Of a stretch of 64,000 nt of DNA, positions 53,290-62,895 are shown piece after piece. This stretch comes from Shinella zoogloeoides. GTDB taxonomy: Bacteria > Pseudomonadota > Alphaproteobacteria > Rhizobiales > Rhizobiaceae. Where the stretch lies: positions 1-64,000 of the forward strand of contig NZ_QNUJ01000005.1 of NCBI RefSeq assembly GCF_003574625.1. Direction: 5' to 3'. A program made the position numbers and the translations under genes. The notes beneath the pieces are model-generated. The model searched no databases. It saw only the letters and a program-made list of their open reading frames with translations, and was not told the origin of the DNA. Within the stretch, counting starts at the first letter, position 1, and the number at the start of each line of letters is the position of its first letter.

Positions 53290-55743
53290 TTATCCGGCCA
53301 GCCGCTCCCCCTTCGGGTCATACCAGGGGCGAAGCTGCAGGCGGATCGGATAGCGCCGCCAGGCGATCTCTGCTTCCCAGGTGCCGGCGGTGAGCCAGTC
53401 CGGCGTCACGCCGCCGGGGCAGGTGACGTAGCCCATGCCGAGCGAGGCCCCGAGGCGGTGGCCGTAGGCGCCCGTGGTGACGGAGCCGGCGATCTCGCCG
53501 TCCCTCAGCAGCGGTTCGTTGTGATAGAGATGCGGCGGCTCGCCCTCGGCCTCGATGCGGATCTGCACGAGGCGGCGGTCGGGCGTTCCGGCTTCCTTCT
53601 GGCGCAGGATCGCGTCGCGGCCGATGAAGCCGCCGGCCTTGTCGAGGGCGACGGCGAAGCCGAGGCCGGCCTGCAAGGGGCTGTCCTCCTCGCCGATATC
53701 GTGGCCCCAGTGGCGGTAGCCCTTTTCCATGCGCAGCGAATTGATGGCGAAATAGCCGCCCATCCTGAGGCCGAGCCCTTCGCCGGCCTCGATCAGCCTT
53801 TCCAGCACATGGCCGGCGAATTCCGCCGGCATGTAGAGCTCCCAGCCGAGTTCGCCGACATAGGTGAGGCGGCTCGCCCGCACGCGGGCATAGCCGAGGT
53901 CGATCTCCCGGCTGGTGCCGAAGGGGAAGGCCTCGTTGGAGAAGTCGGCCGGCGACAGGCGCTGAAGCAGCGCGCGGGACTTCGGCCCCATCAGCGCCAG
54001 CATCGGCAGGCCCGAGGTTATGTCCTGCACATGGACGCGCGCGCCTTCCGGCAGGTGCCGGCGCAGCCAGGCGAGATCGCGGCGCTGCGAGACGGCGATG
54101 GTCACGACCATGAACTCGGTCTCGGAAAGCCGGGTGACGGTCACGTCCGCCTCGATGCCGCCCTCTTTGTTCAGCCATTGCGTATAGACGACCTTGCCGA
54201 CGGGAACGTCGATCTGGCCGGCGGAGACATGGTTGAGCGCCGCGCAGGCATCTGGTCCGCTGACGAGGTACTTGATGAAGCAGGAATGGTCGAACAGCGT
54301 GACGTTGCTCGCCGTGTTGCGGCATTCCTCGCCGACCGCGTCGAACCACGAGGGGCGGCCGTAGGAATATTGCACTTCGGGCGTCGTGCCCGGCGCGCCG
54401 AAGAAGCCCGGCCGCTCCCAGCCGGCCGCTTCCGTCATCCATGCCCCCGCGGCCGAAAGCCTGTCATGGAACGGGCTGCGGCGGATGCCGCGCGCCGTCT
54501 CGAACTGTCGGGACGGCCAGTGCATGTCGAAGAGCAGGCCGAGCGTCTCGGTCGTGCGGTCCTCCAGATATTTGCGGTTGCCCATGAAGGTCTGCATGCG
54601 GCGGATGTCGACATCCATCAGCTCGACCGGCGGACGGCGGTCGCGGATCCAGTCGGCGAGCGCCTTGCCGACGCCGCCGGAGGAGAGGATGCCGACGGAG
54701 TTGAAGCCCGTCGCGCAGAAGAGGCCGGGCACTTCCGGCGTCTCGCCGAGAAGGTAGCGGTCGTCGGGGGTGAAACTCTCCGGGCCGTTGAAGAAGAGCT
54801 GGATGCCCGTGCGCTCCAGCACCGGCACGCGGCGGGTCGCCTGTTCCAGATAGGGCGCGATATGGTCGACGTCCTCCGGCAGGGTGCCGAAGGTGAAGTC
54901 CTCGGGAATGCCGGCCTGGCCCCAGGGCTTGGCGTTCGGCTCGAAGAAGCCGACGAGCAGCTTGCCGGCATCCTCCTTGTAATAGGTCCATTCGTCGCCG
55001 AGGAAGAGCACCGGCAGGTCGCGCGGCAGGCCCTCCACCTGTTCCGTCACGATGTAGAAATGCTCGGCGGCGTGCAGCGGGATCGTCACGCCCGCTTCGG
55101 CGGCGAGGTCGCGCGACCACATGCCGCCGCAGATGACGACGGTTCCGGCGCGGATCGGCCCCCGGTCGGTCATCACGCCGGCGGCCTTGCCGTTCTCGAC
55201 GAGGATCTTCGTCACGGAAAGGTTCTCGAAGACCTTCGCCCCGCGCATGCGCGCGCCCCTGGCATAGGCCTGCGTCACGTCGATCGGGTTGACCTGTCCG
55301 TCATGCGGGAACCAGAAGCCGCCGACGATGCCGTCGGTGCTGATCGGCCCCCAGCGCTCCTTGATCTCGCCCGGCGTGACCGGCTCGACCGGCAGGCCGA
55401 AATTGCGGCCCATCGATGCGCCGCGCGCCAGCTCCTCGTAGCGGGCCGGCGTGTTGGCGACGCGCAGCGAGCCGTTGCGCTTGAAGCCGGTCGCCTGTCC
55501 CGTCTCGGCCTCCAGCGAGCCGAAGAGCTCGCCGGTGTATTTCGCCAGTTCCGTCATGCGGCGCGTGGCGCGAAGCTGCGTCACCAGCCCGGCCGCATGC
55601 CATGTCGTGCCGCTGGTGAGCTGCTTTCTTTCGCAGACCACCACATCCGTGATACCGATCTTCGTCAGGTGATAGGCAACAGAGCACCCCGCAACGCCGC
55701 CGCCGATGACGACGACGTCTGCCCGCTCCGGAACATCCGTCAT
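53290..55743 (-). CDS. FAD-GcvT dehydrogenase (dimethylglycine/sarcosine type)
   Basis: Flavoprotein of 817 residues. The N-terminal half is a DAO-type FAD domain ([17 protein letters not shown] at residues 9-25 and [16 protein letters not shown], where the histidine before the FAD is typical of dimethylglycine and sarcosine dehydrogenases). From about residue 425 it continues into a GcvT-like folate-binding domain and its C-terminal barrel ([23 protein letters not shown]-type end). Such enzymes oxidise N-methyl groups and pass the one-carbon unit to tetrahydrofolate. ATG 55743 was chosen over one nine codons earlier. It is divergent from a LysR gene and upstream of the small protein, NCS1 permease and regulator genes. 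Confidence 0.92.
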   Translation of the reverse strand: MTDVPERADVVVIGGGVAGCSVAYHLTKIGITDVVVCERKQLTSGTTWHAAGLVTQLRATRRMTELAKYTGELFGSLEAETGQATGFKRNGSLRVANTPARYEELARGASMGRNFGLPVEPVTPGEIKERWGPISTDGIVGGFWFPHDGQVNPIDVTQAYARGARMRGAKVFENLSVTKILVENGKAAGVMTDRGPIRAGTVVICGGMWSRDLAAEAGVTIPLHAAEHFYIVTEQVEGLPRDLPVLFLGDEWTYYKEDAGKLLVGFFEPNAKPWGQAGIPEDFTFGTLPEDVDHIAPYLEQATRRVPVLERTGIQLFFNGPESFTPDDRYLLGETPEVPGLFCATGFNSVGILSSGGVGKALADWIRDRRPPVELMDVDIRRMQTFMGNRKYLEDRTTETLGLLFDMHWPSRQFETARGIRRSPFHDRLSAAGAWMTEAAGWERPGFFGAPGTTPEVQYSYGRPSWFDAVGEECRNTASNVTLFDHSCFIKYLVSGPDACAALNHVSAGQIDVPVGKVVYTQWLNKEGGIEADVTVTRLSETEFMVVTIAVSQRRDLAWLRRHLPEGARVHVQDITSGLPMLALMGPKSRALLQRLSPADFSNEAFPFGTSREIDLGYARVRASRLTYVGELGWELYMPAEFAGHVLERLIEAGEGLGLRMGGYFAINSLRMEKGYRHWGHDIGEEDSPLQAGLGFAVALDKAGGFIGRDAILRQKEAGTPDRRLVQIRIEAEGEPPHLYHNEPLLRDGEIAGSVTTGAYGHRLGASLGMGYVTCPGGVTPDWLTAGTWEAEIAWRRYPIRLQLRPWYDPKGERLAG

Positions 55744-55949
55744 TGTGTTTCCCCCGGACAGCGGCTCCACTCCGCTGCATGTTTGGATTTCTTAACACTG
55801 TGTCATAGAAAATCAAACAGTCAATAGGGTTCGGAATGCTGCAGGGGGATGGTATCGGCAACCTGTAATTTTCCTGCATCCTCGTAGGTCGGTGCAGCAA
55901 AGCCTGATAGAACGACGTATCCCGCCGCCAACCGGATGCAGCAGATCGC

Positions 55950-56876
55950 ATGGCCGACCGTATCGGAAAACTCCCATCCCTCAACGGCGTCCGCGTCTTC
56001 GAAGTCGTCGCGCGGCATCTGAATTTCCGGCTCGCGGCGGAGGAGCTCGGCGTCACGCAGGGCGCCGTCGCCCAGCAGATCCGGGGGCTGGAGGCCGAGC
56101 TCGGCCTCAAGCTGTTCGAGCGGCATCCGAGGACGCTTGCGATTACCGAGGCGGGGCGCAGCTATGTCGGCAGCGTCCGCCGTGCCCTGGAGCTGATCAG
56201 CGAGGCGACGGAGACGTTGCGCCCGGAACCGCAGCATCTCACCATCAGCGTGACGCCGACCTTCGCCTCGAAATGGCTGATCCCGCGCCTGCCCGACTTC
56301 ACCGCCGCGCATCCGCATATCGACCTGCGCATTCTCGCCAGCGACCGCATTTCCAATTTCCAGACGGATGCGGTGGATCTTGCCGTGCGCTATGGCCGGC
56401 CGCCCTTCGGGCCGGGCCTCCAGGCGGATCTCCTGTTCGAGCAGGTCATCGTGGCGCTCGGCAGCCCGCTCCTGATCGAAAAGCTCGGCAGGCCCGAAGT
56501 GTCGGAAAACCTTGCCGGCTATGCGCTGCTGCACGATGCGCACAATTTCTGGCCGCGCTTCCTGGAGCAGGCGATGGGCAAGGCGGCGCCGGTTTCGGCA
56601 TCGAAGAACATCCGCTTCAACCAGACGGCGCTGGCGCTGGAGGCGGCGCGCGGCGGGCAGGGGCTGGCGCTCGCCAGCGAATTCCTCATCGGGGACGACG
56701 TCGCCGGCGGCCATCTGGTGCGGCTCTTCGAAACGCGGATGCGCGTCGGCGCCGATTTCTACGTCGTCGCGCCGCGCAAGCCGCGGCATGCAGCTTCCGT
56801 CGAAGCGGTCCGCGGCTGGCTCCTGAAGGAAAGCGCGAAGCATAGGACCGGTGCCGTCCCAGGCGACGGGCAGTAG
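55950..56876 (+). CDS. LysR-family transcriptional regulator, GcvA-like
   Basis: Regulator of 308 residues: N-terminal helix-turn-helix (LNFRLAAEELGVTQGAVAQQ, about 27-46) and a LysR substrate-binding domain. The opening PSLNGVRVFEVVARHLNF and the FDL-type AVRYGRPPFGPG segment are like GcvA and related regulators of glycine and one-carbon metabolism. It is divergent from the FAD-GcvT gene across 206 bases and probably controls it. No clean T-N11-A pair of sites could be named with confidence. Confidence 0.92.
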   Translation: MADRIGKLPSLNGVRVFEVVARHLNFRLAAEELGVTQGAVAQQIRGLEAELGLKLFERHPRTLAITEAGRSYVGSVRRALELISEATETLRPEPQHLTISVTPTFASKWLIPRLPDFTAAHPHIDLRILASDRISNFQTDAVDLAVRYGRPPFGPGLQADLLFEQVIVALGSPLLIEKLGRPEVSENLAGYALLHDAHNFWPRFLEQAMGKAAPVSASKNIRFNQTALALEAARGGQGLALASEFLIGDDVAGGHLVRLFETRMRVGADFYVVAPRKPRHAASVEAVRGWLLKESAKHRTGAVPGDGQ

Positions 56877-56971
56877 ATTTTCTACAGGAAGCGGCGCGTA
56901 TTTCTGGTTGGTTCCGTCACGGGCGGCGTGGCAGGATGGCGGCACTCAACGGCTCACGAAAGGACAGTTCC

Positions 56972-57676
56972 ATGGCAGGCGAGAAGGTCGCATTGATCAC
57001 AGCCGGCGGCAGCGGCATGGGGGCGGAGGCCGCCCGGCGGCTGGCGGCGGACGGATTCAGGATCGGAGTGCTTTCCTCCTCCGGCAAGGGCGAGGCACTG
57101 GCGGGTGAGTTCGGCGGTTTCGGCGTCACCGGCTCCAACCAGTCGAACGACGACCTGAAGCGCCTTGTCGACGGCGCACTGGAGCGCTGGGGCCGTATCG
57201 ACGTGCTCGTCAACAGCGCCGGCCACGGGCCGCGCAAGCCGATCCTCGAGCTGACGGACGAGGACTGGCATGCAGGGATCGACGTCTACTTCCTCAATGC
57301 CGTGCGCCCGACGCGCCTCGTGGTGCCGATCATGCAGAAGCAGAAGTCCGGCGTCATCATCAACATCTCGACCGCCTGGGCCTTCGAGCCGAGCTCGATG
57401 TTCCCGACCTCGGCCGTCGCCCGTGCGGGCCTCGCCTCCTTCACGAAGATTTTCGCCGACACCTATGCGGGCGACAATATCCGCATGAACAACGTGCTGC
57501 CCGGCTGGATCGACAGCCTGCCGTCAACGGATGAGCGCCGCGACAGCGTGCCGATGAAGCGCTACGGCACCAGCAAGGAAGTCGCTGCGACGATCGCCTT
57601 CCTCGCCTCCGAGGGAGCGGCCTACATCACCGGACAGAACATTCGCGTCGATGGCGGCATCACGCGCGCCATCTGA
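56972..57676 (+). CDS. SDR-family protein lacking the Tyr-Lys pair
   Basis: SDR-fold protein of 234 residues. The nucleotide motif is TAGGSGMG and NSAG is present, and the ending IRVDGGITRAI is SDR-like. The catalytic YxxxK is not seen: the aligned place reads TSAVARAGLASFTK, so Tyr is Ser and Lys is Arg. ATG 56972 follows AAAGGACAG; an ATG 12 codons earlier is less likely. It is downstream of the LysR gene. It may bind NAD(P) without ordinary SDR catalysis or use other residues. Confidence 0.82.
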   Translation: MAGEKVALITAGGSGMGAEAARRLAADGFRIGVLSSSGKGEALAGEFGGFGVTGSNQSNDDLKRLVDGALERWGRIDVLVNSAGHGPRKPILELTDEDWHAGIDVYFLNAVRPTRLVVPIMQKQKSGVIINISTAWAFEPSSMFPTSAVARAGLASFTKIFADTYAGDNIRMNNVLPGWIDSLPSTDERRDSVPMKRYGTSKEVAATIAFLASEGAAYITGQNIRVDGGITRAI

Positions 57677-57687
57677 CCGGATCGCGT

Positions 57688-57712
57688 GAGATCAGGCGAT
57701 TTGCCTGATCTC
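57688..57712. terminator. Hairpin between convergent genes
   Basis: GAGATCAGGC (57688-57697), loop GATTT, GCCTGATCTC (57703-57712): ten perfect pairs between the stops of the SDR gene and otsA. There is no T-run on either side, so it is a weak or factor-dependent terminator. Confidence 0.55.
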
Positions 57713-57713
57713 C

Positions 57714-59180
57714 CTAGAGGCGATGCCGGCGGGTGCCCTCCGGGTCGAGGGTCATGCGATAGCCCGCCGTCTTCGGGGGCGCGGCCGACGGTGCGGTCGT
57801 GCGGGCGTTGCCGGAGAGATCGTCGAGGAAGGCGCGGCACCAGGCGAAGACGTCGTTTTCGCGCAGGGTCGCCATCATGCCCTGCCAGCGCTGGCGCCGC
57901 TCCTCAAGCGGCATGGCAAGGCCCCGCGCGAGGGCTTCGGCCGTGCCTTCCACGTCGTAGGGATTGACCAGAACGGCCTCCTTCAGTTCCTGCGCGGCGC
58001 CGGCGAAGCGCGAGAGCAGGAGGACGCCGGGGTCTTCCTCATTCTGGGCGGCGACATATTCCTTCGCCACCAGGTTCATGCCGTCGCGCAAGGGAGTCAC
58101 CATTGCGAGCTTCGCCATGCGGTAGAGGCCGGCGAGGGCCGGGCGGCGAAGCGAGCGGTTGACATAACGGATCGGCACCCAGTCCACGGTGCCGAGGGCA
58201 CCGTTGACGCGGCCGGCCTGCTCGGCGACGGTGCGCTGCATCGCCTCGTATTCCGGAACCTCGGAGCGCGATTTCGGCGTGATCTGCAGCAGCGTCACGT
58301 GGCGCTGACTGTCGGGATGGCGCGTCAGGAACGTCTCGAAGGCGTCGATGCGCTGGGTGATGCCCTTGGAATAATCGAGCCGGTCGACGCCGATGATCAG
58401 CGCCTTGCCGTCGAGGCTCTGCAGCATGCGCCTGTGCAGCGTGGTTTCCGACGCGCGCCGCGCAATGCCGGCGAATTCGTCGGTCTCGATGCCGATCGGA
58501 TAGGGCTTTGCCGTGAAGGCCTGTTCGCCGACCATGAACCGGGTCGTGCCCAGCCGCTTGCCTAGACCCTGCCGTGCCAGGCAATCGGCGAAGTTCTCCC
58601 GATCGTGAACGGTCTGGAAGCCGATCACGTCATATTCCGTCAGGCCCTTCAGCAGTTCCTCGTGCACGGGCATGGTCAGGAAGACGTCCGGCGCGGGCCA
58701 GGGAATATGCAGGAAGAAGCCGATGCGGTTGCGCACGCCCTGCCGGCGCAGTTCCGCGGCAAGGGGGATCAGATGGTAATCGTGAACCCAGATGAGGTCG
58801 TCCTCCCGCAGCATCGGCAGGAGGCGGCTGGCGAAGAACCGGTTGACGCGGAAATAGCCCGCCATCTCGCGGCGCCCGTATTCGGCGAGGTCCAGCCGGT
58901 AATGGCAGATCGGCCAGAGCACGCGGTTGGCGAAGCCCTGGTAGTATTCCTCGACATCCTGCTGGGTGAGGTCGGTCAGGGCATATTCGATATTGCCCTC
59001 CTTCACGCTGGTCAGCGGTCCGATCTCGTCCTCGCCGCAGGAACGGCCGGACCAGCCGAGCCACAGGCCGCCTCGTGCTTCCAGCGCCGTCTTGAGTGCG
59101 ACCGCCAAACCGCCGGCCGGGGCCGTGCCCCGCTTGTCAGGAACGGGAACGCGGTTCGAAACGACGATCAGACGGCTCAT
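57714..59180 (-). CDS. otsA: Trehalose-6-phosphate synthase
   Basis: Glycosyltransferase family 20 enzyme, 488 residues, joining UDP-glucose and glucose 6-phosphate to trehalose 6-phosphate. It opens [12 protein letters not shown] with a following [10 protein letters not shown], and has [12 protein letters not shown] and [12 protein letters not shown] in the first half and RLDYSKGI and [14 protein letters not shown] in the second, all expected of OtsA. ATG 59180 gives the normal N-terminus. otsB is not adjacent in the window. Trehalose is a desiccation and osmotic protectant; the EcfG-type promoter upstream fits stress control. Confidence 0.96.
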   Translation of the reverse strand: MSRLIVVSNRVPVPDKRGTAPAGGLAVALKTALEARGGLWLGWSGRSCGEDEIGPLTSVKEGNIEYALTDLTQQDVEEYYQGFANRVLWPICHYRLDLAEYGRREMAGYFRVNRFFASRLLPMLREDDLIWVHDYHLIPLAAELRRQGVRNRIGFFLHIPWPAPDVFLTMPVHEELLKGLTEYDVIGFQTVHDRENFADCLARQGLGKRLGTTRFMVGEQAFTAKPYPIGIETDEFAGIARRASETTLHRRMLQSLDGKALIIGVDRLDYSKGITQRIDAFETFLTRHPDSQRHVTLLQITPKSRSEVPEYEAMQRTVAEQAGRVNGALGTVDWVPIRYVNRSLRRPALAGLYRMAKLAMVTPLRDGMNLVAKEYVAAQNEEDPGVLLLSRFAGAAQELKEAVLVNPYDVEGTAEALARGLAMPLEERRQRWQGMMATLRENDVFAWCRAFLDDLSGNARTTAPSAAPPKTAGYRMTLDPEGTRRHRL

Positions 59181-59260
59181 TCTCGGGGCACCAATTCTTT
59201 TGGGTGAAGGCGGCCGGTCTCGAAGGACGGGCCTTGCCATTTTCATTGTGACGGAGGTGA

Positions 59261-59285
59261 AACACCTCACGGCGGGGAAGGTTCC
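59261..59285 (-). promoter_or_regulatory. EcfG/RpoE2-type promoter for otsA
   Basis: On the - strand GGAAC (59285-59281), 18 bases, then TT (59262-59261), matching the alphaproteobacterial general-stress consensus GGAAC-N18/19-TT. Confidence 0.65.
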
Positions 59286-59415
59286 ACGGTGAAACGGCAG
59301 GCGCCGCGATGGGCGTCTGCCGCTCCAGGGACCACTTCACGACAAGCGGGAAGTGCATGACAAACTGCCGTTGTCCCACATTGTTCCCGCCGAGGGCCGC
59401 GAAAATTACAGGGTC

Positions 59416-59440
59416 GGAACTTCCCTCAGGGGCCGGAGTT
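59416..59440 (+). promoter_or_regulatory. EcfG/RpoE2-type promoter for the Nramp gene
   Basis: GGAAC (59416-59420), 16 bases, AGTT (59437-59440), one base from GGAAC-N16/17-CGTT. It would start transcription about 40 bases before the ATG at 59489. The remaining sequence of the 308-base divergent region holds the otsA promoter and no gene that I can support. Confidence 0.6.
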
Positions 59441-59488
59441 ACCGCCGTCACGCGGTCTGGAGCCGCAGTGCGGTAAAGGCATTTTCCC

Positions 59489-60805
59489 ATGAGCGAGACG
59501 GTCCTGAAGTCCTCGGCGGATTCAACGGAAAATCCAGCGGAACGTCCGGAAGAGAAAGAGAAGCCGCCGCTTCTCAAGCAGCTCGGCCCCGGCCTTATCA
59601 CCGGCGCGGCGGACGACGATCCGAGCGGGATCGCCACCTATTCGCAGGCCGGGGCGCAGTTCGGCTTCAGCCTGCTCTGGACGATGCTCCTTTCCTATCC
59701 CCTGATGTGCGCCATCCAGATCGTCAGCGCGCGGATCGGGCGCGTCACGGGTTGCGGCCTCGCCGCCAATCTGCGGGGCATCTGGCCCCGGCCGGTCGTC
59801 TTCCTGCTGATCGTGCTGCTGTTTGCCGCCAATACGATCAATATCGGCGCCAATCTCGCCGCGATGGGGGCCTCGGCGGAACTTGCGACGGGTGTGCCGG
59901 GACGACCGCTGGCGATCGGCTTTGCCATCCTTTCCCTGCTGCTGCAGGTCTTCGTGTCCTACCATCGCTATGCGAGCTACCTGAAATGGCTGACCATGGT
60001 GCTGCTCTCCTATGTCGCGGTCCTCTTCGTCGTGAAGGTCGACTGGGGCGCGGCGGCCTATGGCCTGTTCGTGCCGACCATCGGCAAGGGCGGCGACAGC
60101 TTCACCGTGATCGTTGCGATCCTCGGCACGACGATCAGCCCCTATCTCTTCTTCTGGCAGACCAGCCAGGAGGTGGAGGAGATCGAAGAGCACGAGGATG
60201 CCCGGCCGCTGAAGCGCGCGCCGCGCCAGGCGAAGCGCGAATTGAAGCGCATCCGCCTCGATACCTTCGTCGGCATGGCGGTCTCCACGCTCGTAGCCGT
60301 GGCGATCATCATGAGCACTGCCGCCACCCTGCATGCGAGCGGCAAGACGGATATCGGCACGGCGGCGGATGTTGCCGAGGCTTTGCGGCCCATTGCCGGC
60401 GACTTCGCCTTCGTGCTGTTCAGCCTCGGCATCATCGGCACGGGCATGCTTTCCATTCCGGTGCTCGCCGGTTCGGCCGCCTATGGCGCCTCGGAATGCT
60501 GCGGCTGGGAATGCGGCCTCGACAACAAGCCGGGCCAGGCCGCCGGCTTCTATGCCGTCATCGCCGCGGCGACGCTCTTCGGGCTGGTCATGGAGTTCCT
60601 GCCGATCGACCCGATCAAGGCGCTTTTCTGGAGCGCCGTCATCAACGGCTTCGTCGCCGTTCCCATCATGGTGTCGATGATGATGGTCGTCAGCCGCAGC
60701 GCGCAGATGAAGCAATTCACCGCTTCTCCGCTGCTTCTTGTGGTTGGCTGGGCGGCCACCGGGGTGATGGCGCTGGCCGCCGGCGCGATGCTGATCTTTC
60801 ACTGA
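59489..60805 (+). CDS. Nramp-family transporter, atypical
   Basis: Membrane protein, 438 residues, about 11 helices, of the Nramp (SLC11) superfamily. The first helix reads GPGLITGAADDDPSG where classical Nramp has the metal-binding DPGN, and the sixth helix reads TTISPYLFFWQ where the methionine of MPH should be. The two key Mn/Fe ligands are thus altered. A cytosolic loop rich in charge (VEEIEEHEDA) follows. It may carry another ion, such as magnesium, or work differently. It is preceded by an EcfG-type promoter. Confidence 0.88.
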   Translation: MSETVLKSSADSTENPAERPEEKEKPPLLKQLGPGLITGAADDDPSGIATYSQAGAQFGFSLLWTMLLSYPLMCAIQIVSARIGRVTGCGLAANLRGIWPRPVVFLLIVLLFAANTINIGANLAAMGASAELATGVPGRPLAIGFAILSLLLQVFVSYHRYASYLKWLTMVLLSYVAVLFVVKVDWGAAAYGLFVPTIGKGGDSFTVIVAILGTTISPYLFFWQTSQEVEEIEEHEDARPLKRAPRQAKRELKRIRLDTFVGMAVSTLVAVAIIMSTAATLHASGKTDIGTAADVAEALRPIAGDFAFVLFSLGIIGTGMLSIPVLAGSAAYGASECCGWECGLDNKPGQAAGFYAVIAAATLFGLVMEFLPIDPIKALFWSAVINGFVAVPIMVSMMMVVSRSAQMKQFTASPLLLVVGWAATGVMALAAGAMLIFH

Positions 60806-60847
60806 TCCGCATCGCGTTGAACAAATTGTGTTTTGTCCGTCATCGCG

Positions 60848-60873
60848 GGAACAAAATTCGGTGCGGATTCGTT
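60848..60873 (+). promoter_or_regulatory. EcfG/RpoE2-type promoter for prkA
   Basis: GGAAC (60848-60852), 17 bases, CGTT (60870-60873), an exact match to GGAAC-N16/17-CGTT, about 40 bases before the prkA start. Confidence 0.75.
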
Positions 60874-60921
60874 GCTATTCATAATCGCAGGGATTGCGTC
60901 CGGCGAGTGCAGGAGGGTTCC

Positions 60922-62871
60922 ATGAGAACCACAGGCAGCGATGTTTTCGATCTCTTTTCCGAAACCTACGCAAGCAATGCGCGGGAAGAGATGAGCCTCC
61001 AGGAATATCTCCTGGCGTGCCGCGAGGACCGGAGCCTATACGCCACCGCCCCGGAGCGCATGGTGGCCGCCATCGGCGAGCCGCAGCTCATCGATACCAG
61101 CGCGGACGAGCGGCTCGGGCGGATCTTCGCCAACCGCACCATCAAGATCTACCCCTCCTTCTCCGATTTCTACGGCATGGAAGACACGGTCGAGCGGATC
61201 GTCGGCTACTTCCGCTATGCCGCGCAAGGGCTCGAGGAGCGCAAGCAGATACTCTACCTGCTCGGCCCGGTCGGCGGCGGCAAGTCGTCGCTCGCCGAGC
61301 GCCTGAAGAAGCTGATGGAAGAGCAGCCCATCTATACGCTCGCCATCGACGGCAAGGTCAGCCCCGTCTTCGAATCGCCGCTCGGTCTCTTCAGCCGCGA
61401 GCGCATGGGTGATCTCCTCGAAGAAAAATACGGCATCGCCAAGCGCCGGCTCACCGGCCTCATCTCGCCCTGGGCGACGAAGCGGCTGGACGAGATCGAC
61501 GGCGACATATCGCGCTTCAGCGTCGTCAAGCTGATGCCCTCGCGCCTGCGCCAGATCGCCATCGCCAAGACGGAGCCCGGCGACGAGAACAACCAGGACG
61601 TCTCGGCGCTGGTCGGCAAGGTCGATATCCGGCAGCTGGAAAACTTCAGCCAGGCCGATCCCGACGCCTATTCCTACAGCGGCGGCCTCAACCGCACGAC
61701 GCAGGGCCTCCTCGAATTCGTCGAGATGTTCAAGGCGCCGATCAAGGTGCTGCACCCGCTGCTGACGGCCACGCAGGAAGGCAGCTACAACGGCACGGAG
61801 AATTTCGGCGGCTTCCCCTATCAGGGCATCGTGCTGGCGCATTCGAACGAATCCGAATGGCTGCAATTCAAGCATAACAAGAACAACGAGGCTTTCCTCG
61901 ACCGCATCCTCGTCGTGAAGGTGCCCTATTGCCTGCGGGTGACGGAAGAGCGGCAGATCTACGAGAAGCTGCTCCGGGAAAGCGAGCTGGCGGACAGCCC
62001 CTGCGCGCCCGAGGTTCTCTCCAATCTCAGCCGCTTCACCGTCGCCACGCGCCTCGCGCCGCACGAGAATTCGCCGATCTACACCAAGATGCGCGTCTAT
62101 GACGGCGAGAACCTCAAGGATACCGACCCCAAGGCGAAGTCGCTGCAGGAATACCGCGATGCCGCCGGCGTCGACGAGGGCATGACGGGCATCAGCACGC
62201 GCTTCGCCTTCAAGGTGCTGTCGGAGACCTTCAACTACGACACCAAGGAGGTGGCGGCCGATTCCGTCCATCTCATGTATATCCTGGAACAGGCGATCCG
62301 GCGCGAGCAGTTCCCCAAGGAGGTCGAGGCGCATTATCTCGATTTCATCCGCTCGGAACTGGCGGCCCGCTATGCCGAGTTCATCGGCCACGAGATCCAG
62401 AAGGCCTATCTCGAATCCTACAGCGAATACGGCCAGAACCTCTTCGACCGCTATATCGCCTATGCGGATGCCTGGCTGGAGGATCAGGACTTCAAGGATC
62501 CCGATACCGGGCAGATCCTCAACCGCGAGATCCTCGACAGCGAACTGTCGCAGATCGAGAAACCCGCGGGCATCGCCAATCCGAAGGATTTCCGCAACGA
62601 GGTCGTCAAGTTCACCCTGCGCGCCCGCGCCCGCAACGGCGGGCGCAATCCCTCCTGGACGAGCTACGAGAAGCTGCGCGAGGTCATCGAAAAGCGCATG
62701 TTCGGCCAGGTGGAGGACCTCCTGCCGGTCATCAGCTTCGGCTCGAAGAAAGACAGCGCCACCGAGAAGCAGCACGCCGAATTCGTGCAGCGGATGACCG
62801 AGCGCGGCTATACCGTGCGCCAGGTCCGCCGGCTCGTCGACTGGTACATGCGCGTCAACAAGGCCGGCTGA
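60922..62871 (+). CDS. prkA: PrkA-family serine protein kinase / AAA protein
   Basis: Protein of 649 residues of the PrkA family (YeaG of E. coli), with an N-terminal AAA domain (Walker A GPVGGGKSS, about residue 115) and a C-terminal kinase-like region. YeaG and PrkA act in nutrient and general stress responses and are usually followed by yeaH and a SpoVR-like gene. ATG 60922 is preceded by AGGAGGGTTCC. It is 24 bases before the yeaH-like gene and has an exact EcfG-type promoter upstream. The full length is normal for the family. Confidence 0.95.
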   Translation: MRTTGSDVFDLFSETYASNAREEMSLQEYLLACREDRSLYATAPERMVAAIGEPQLIDTSADERLGRIFANRTIKIYPSFSDFYGMEDTVERIVGYFRYAAQGLEERKQILYLLGPVGGGKSSLAERLKKLMEEQPIYTLAIDGKVSPVFESPLGLFSRERMGDLLEEKYGIAKRRLTGLISPWATKRLDEIDGDISRFSVVKLMPSRLRQIAIAKTEPGDENNQDVSALVGKVDIRQLENFSQADPDAYSYSGGLNRTTQGLLEFVEMFKAPIKVLHPLLTATQEGSYNGTENFGGFPYQGIVLAHSNESEWLQFKHNKNNEAFLDRILVVKVPYCLRVTEERQIYEKLLRESELADSPCAPEVLSNLSRFTVATRLAPHENSPIYTKMRVYDGENLKDTDPKAKSLQEYRDAAGVDEGMTGISTRFAFKVLSETFNYDTKEVAADSVHLMYILEQAIRREQFPKEVEAHYLDFIRSELAARYAEFIGHEIQKAYLESYSEYGQNLFDRYIAYADAWLEDQDFKDPDTGQILNREILDSELSQIEKPAGIANPKDFRNEVVKFTLRARARNGGRNPSWTSYEKLREVIEKRMFGQVEDLLPVISFGSKKDSATEKQHAEFVQRMTERGYTVRQVRRLVDWYMRVNKAG

Positions 62872-62895
62872 TGCCGGCCCCCCGGGGGGTGAGCC

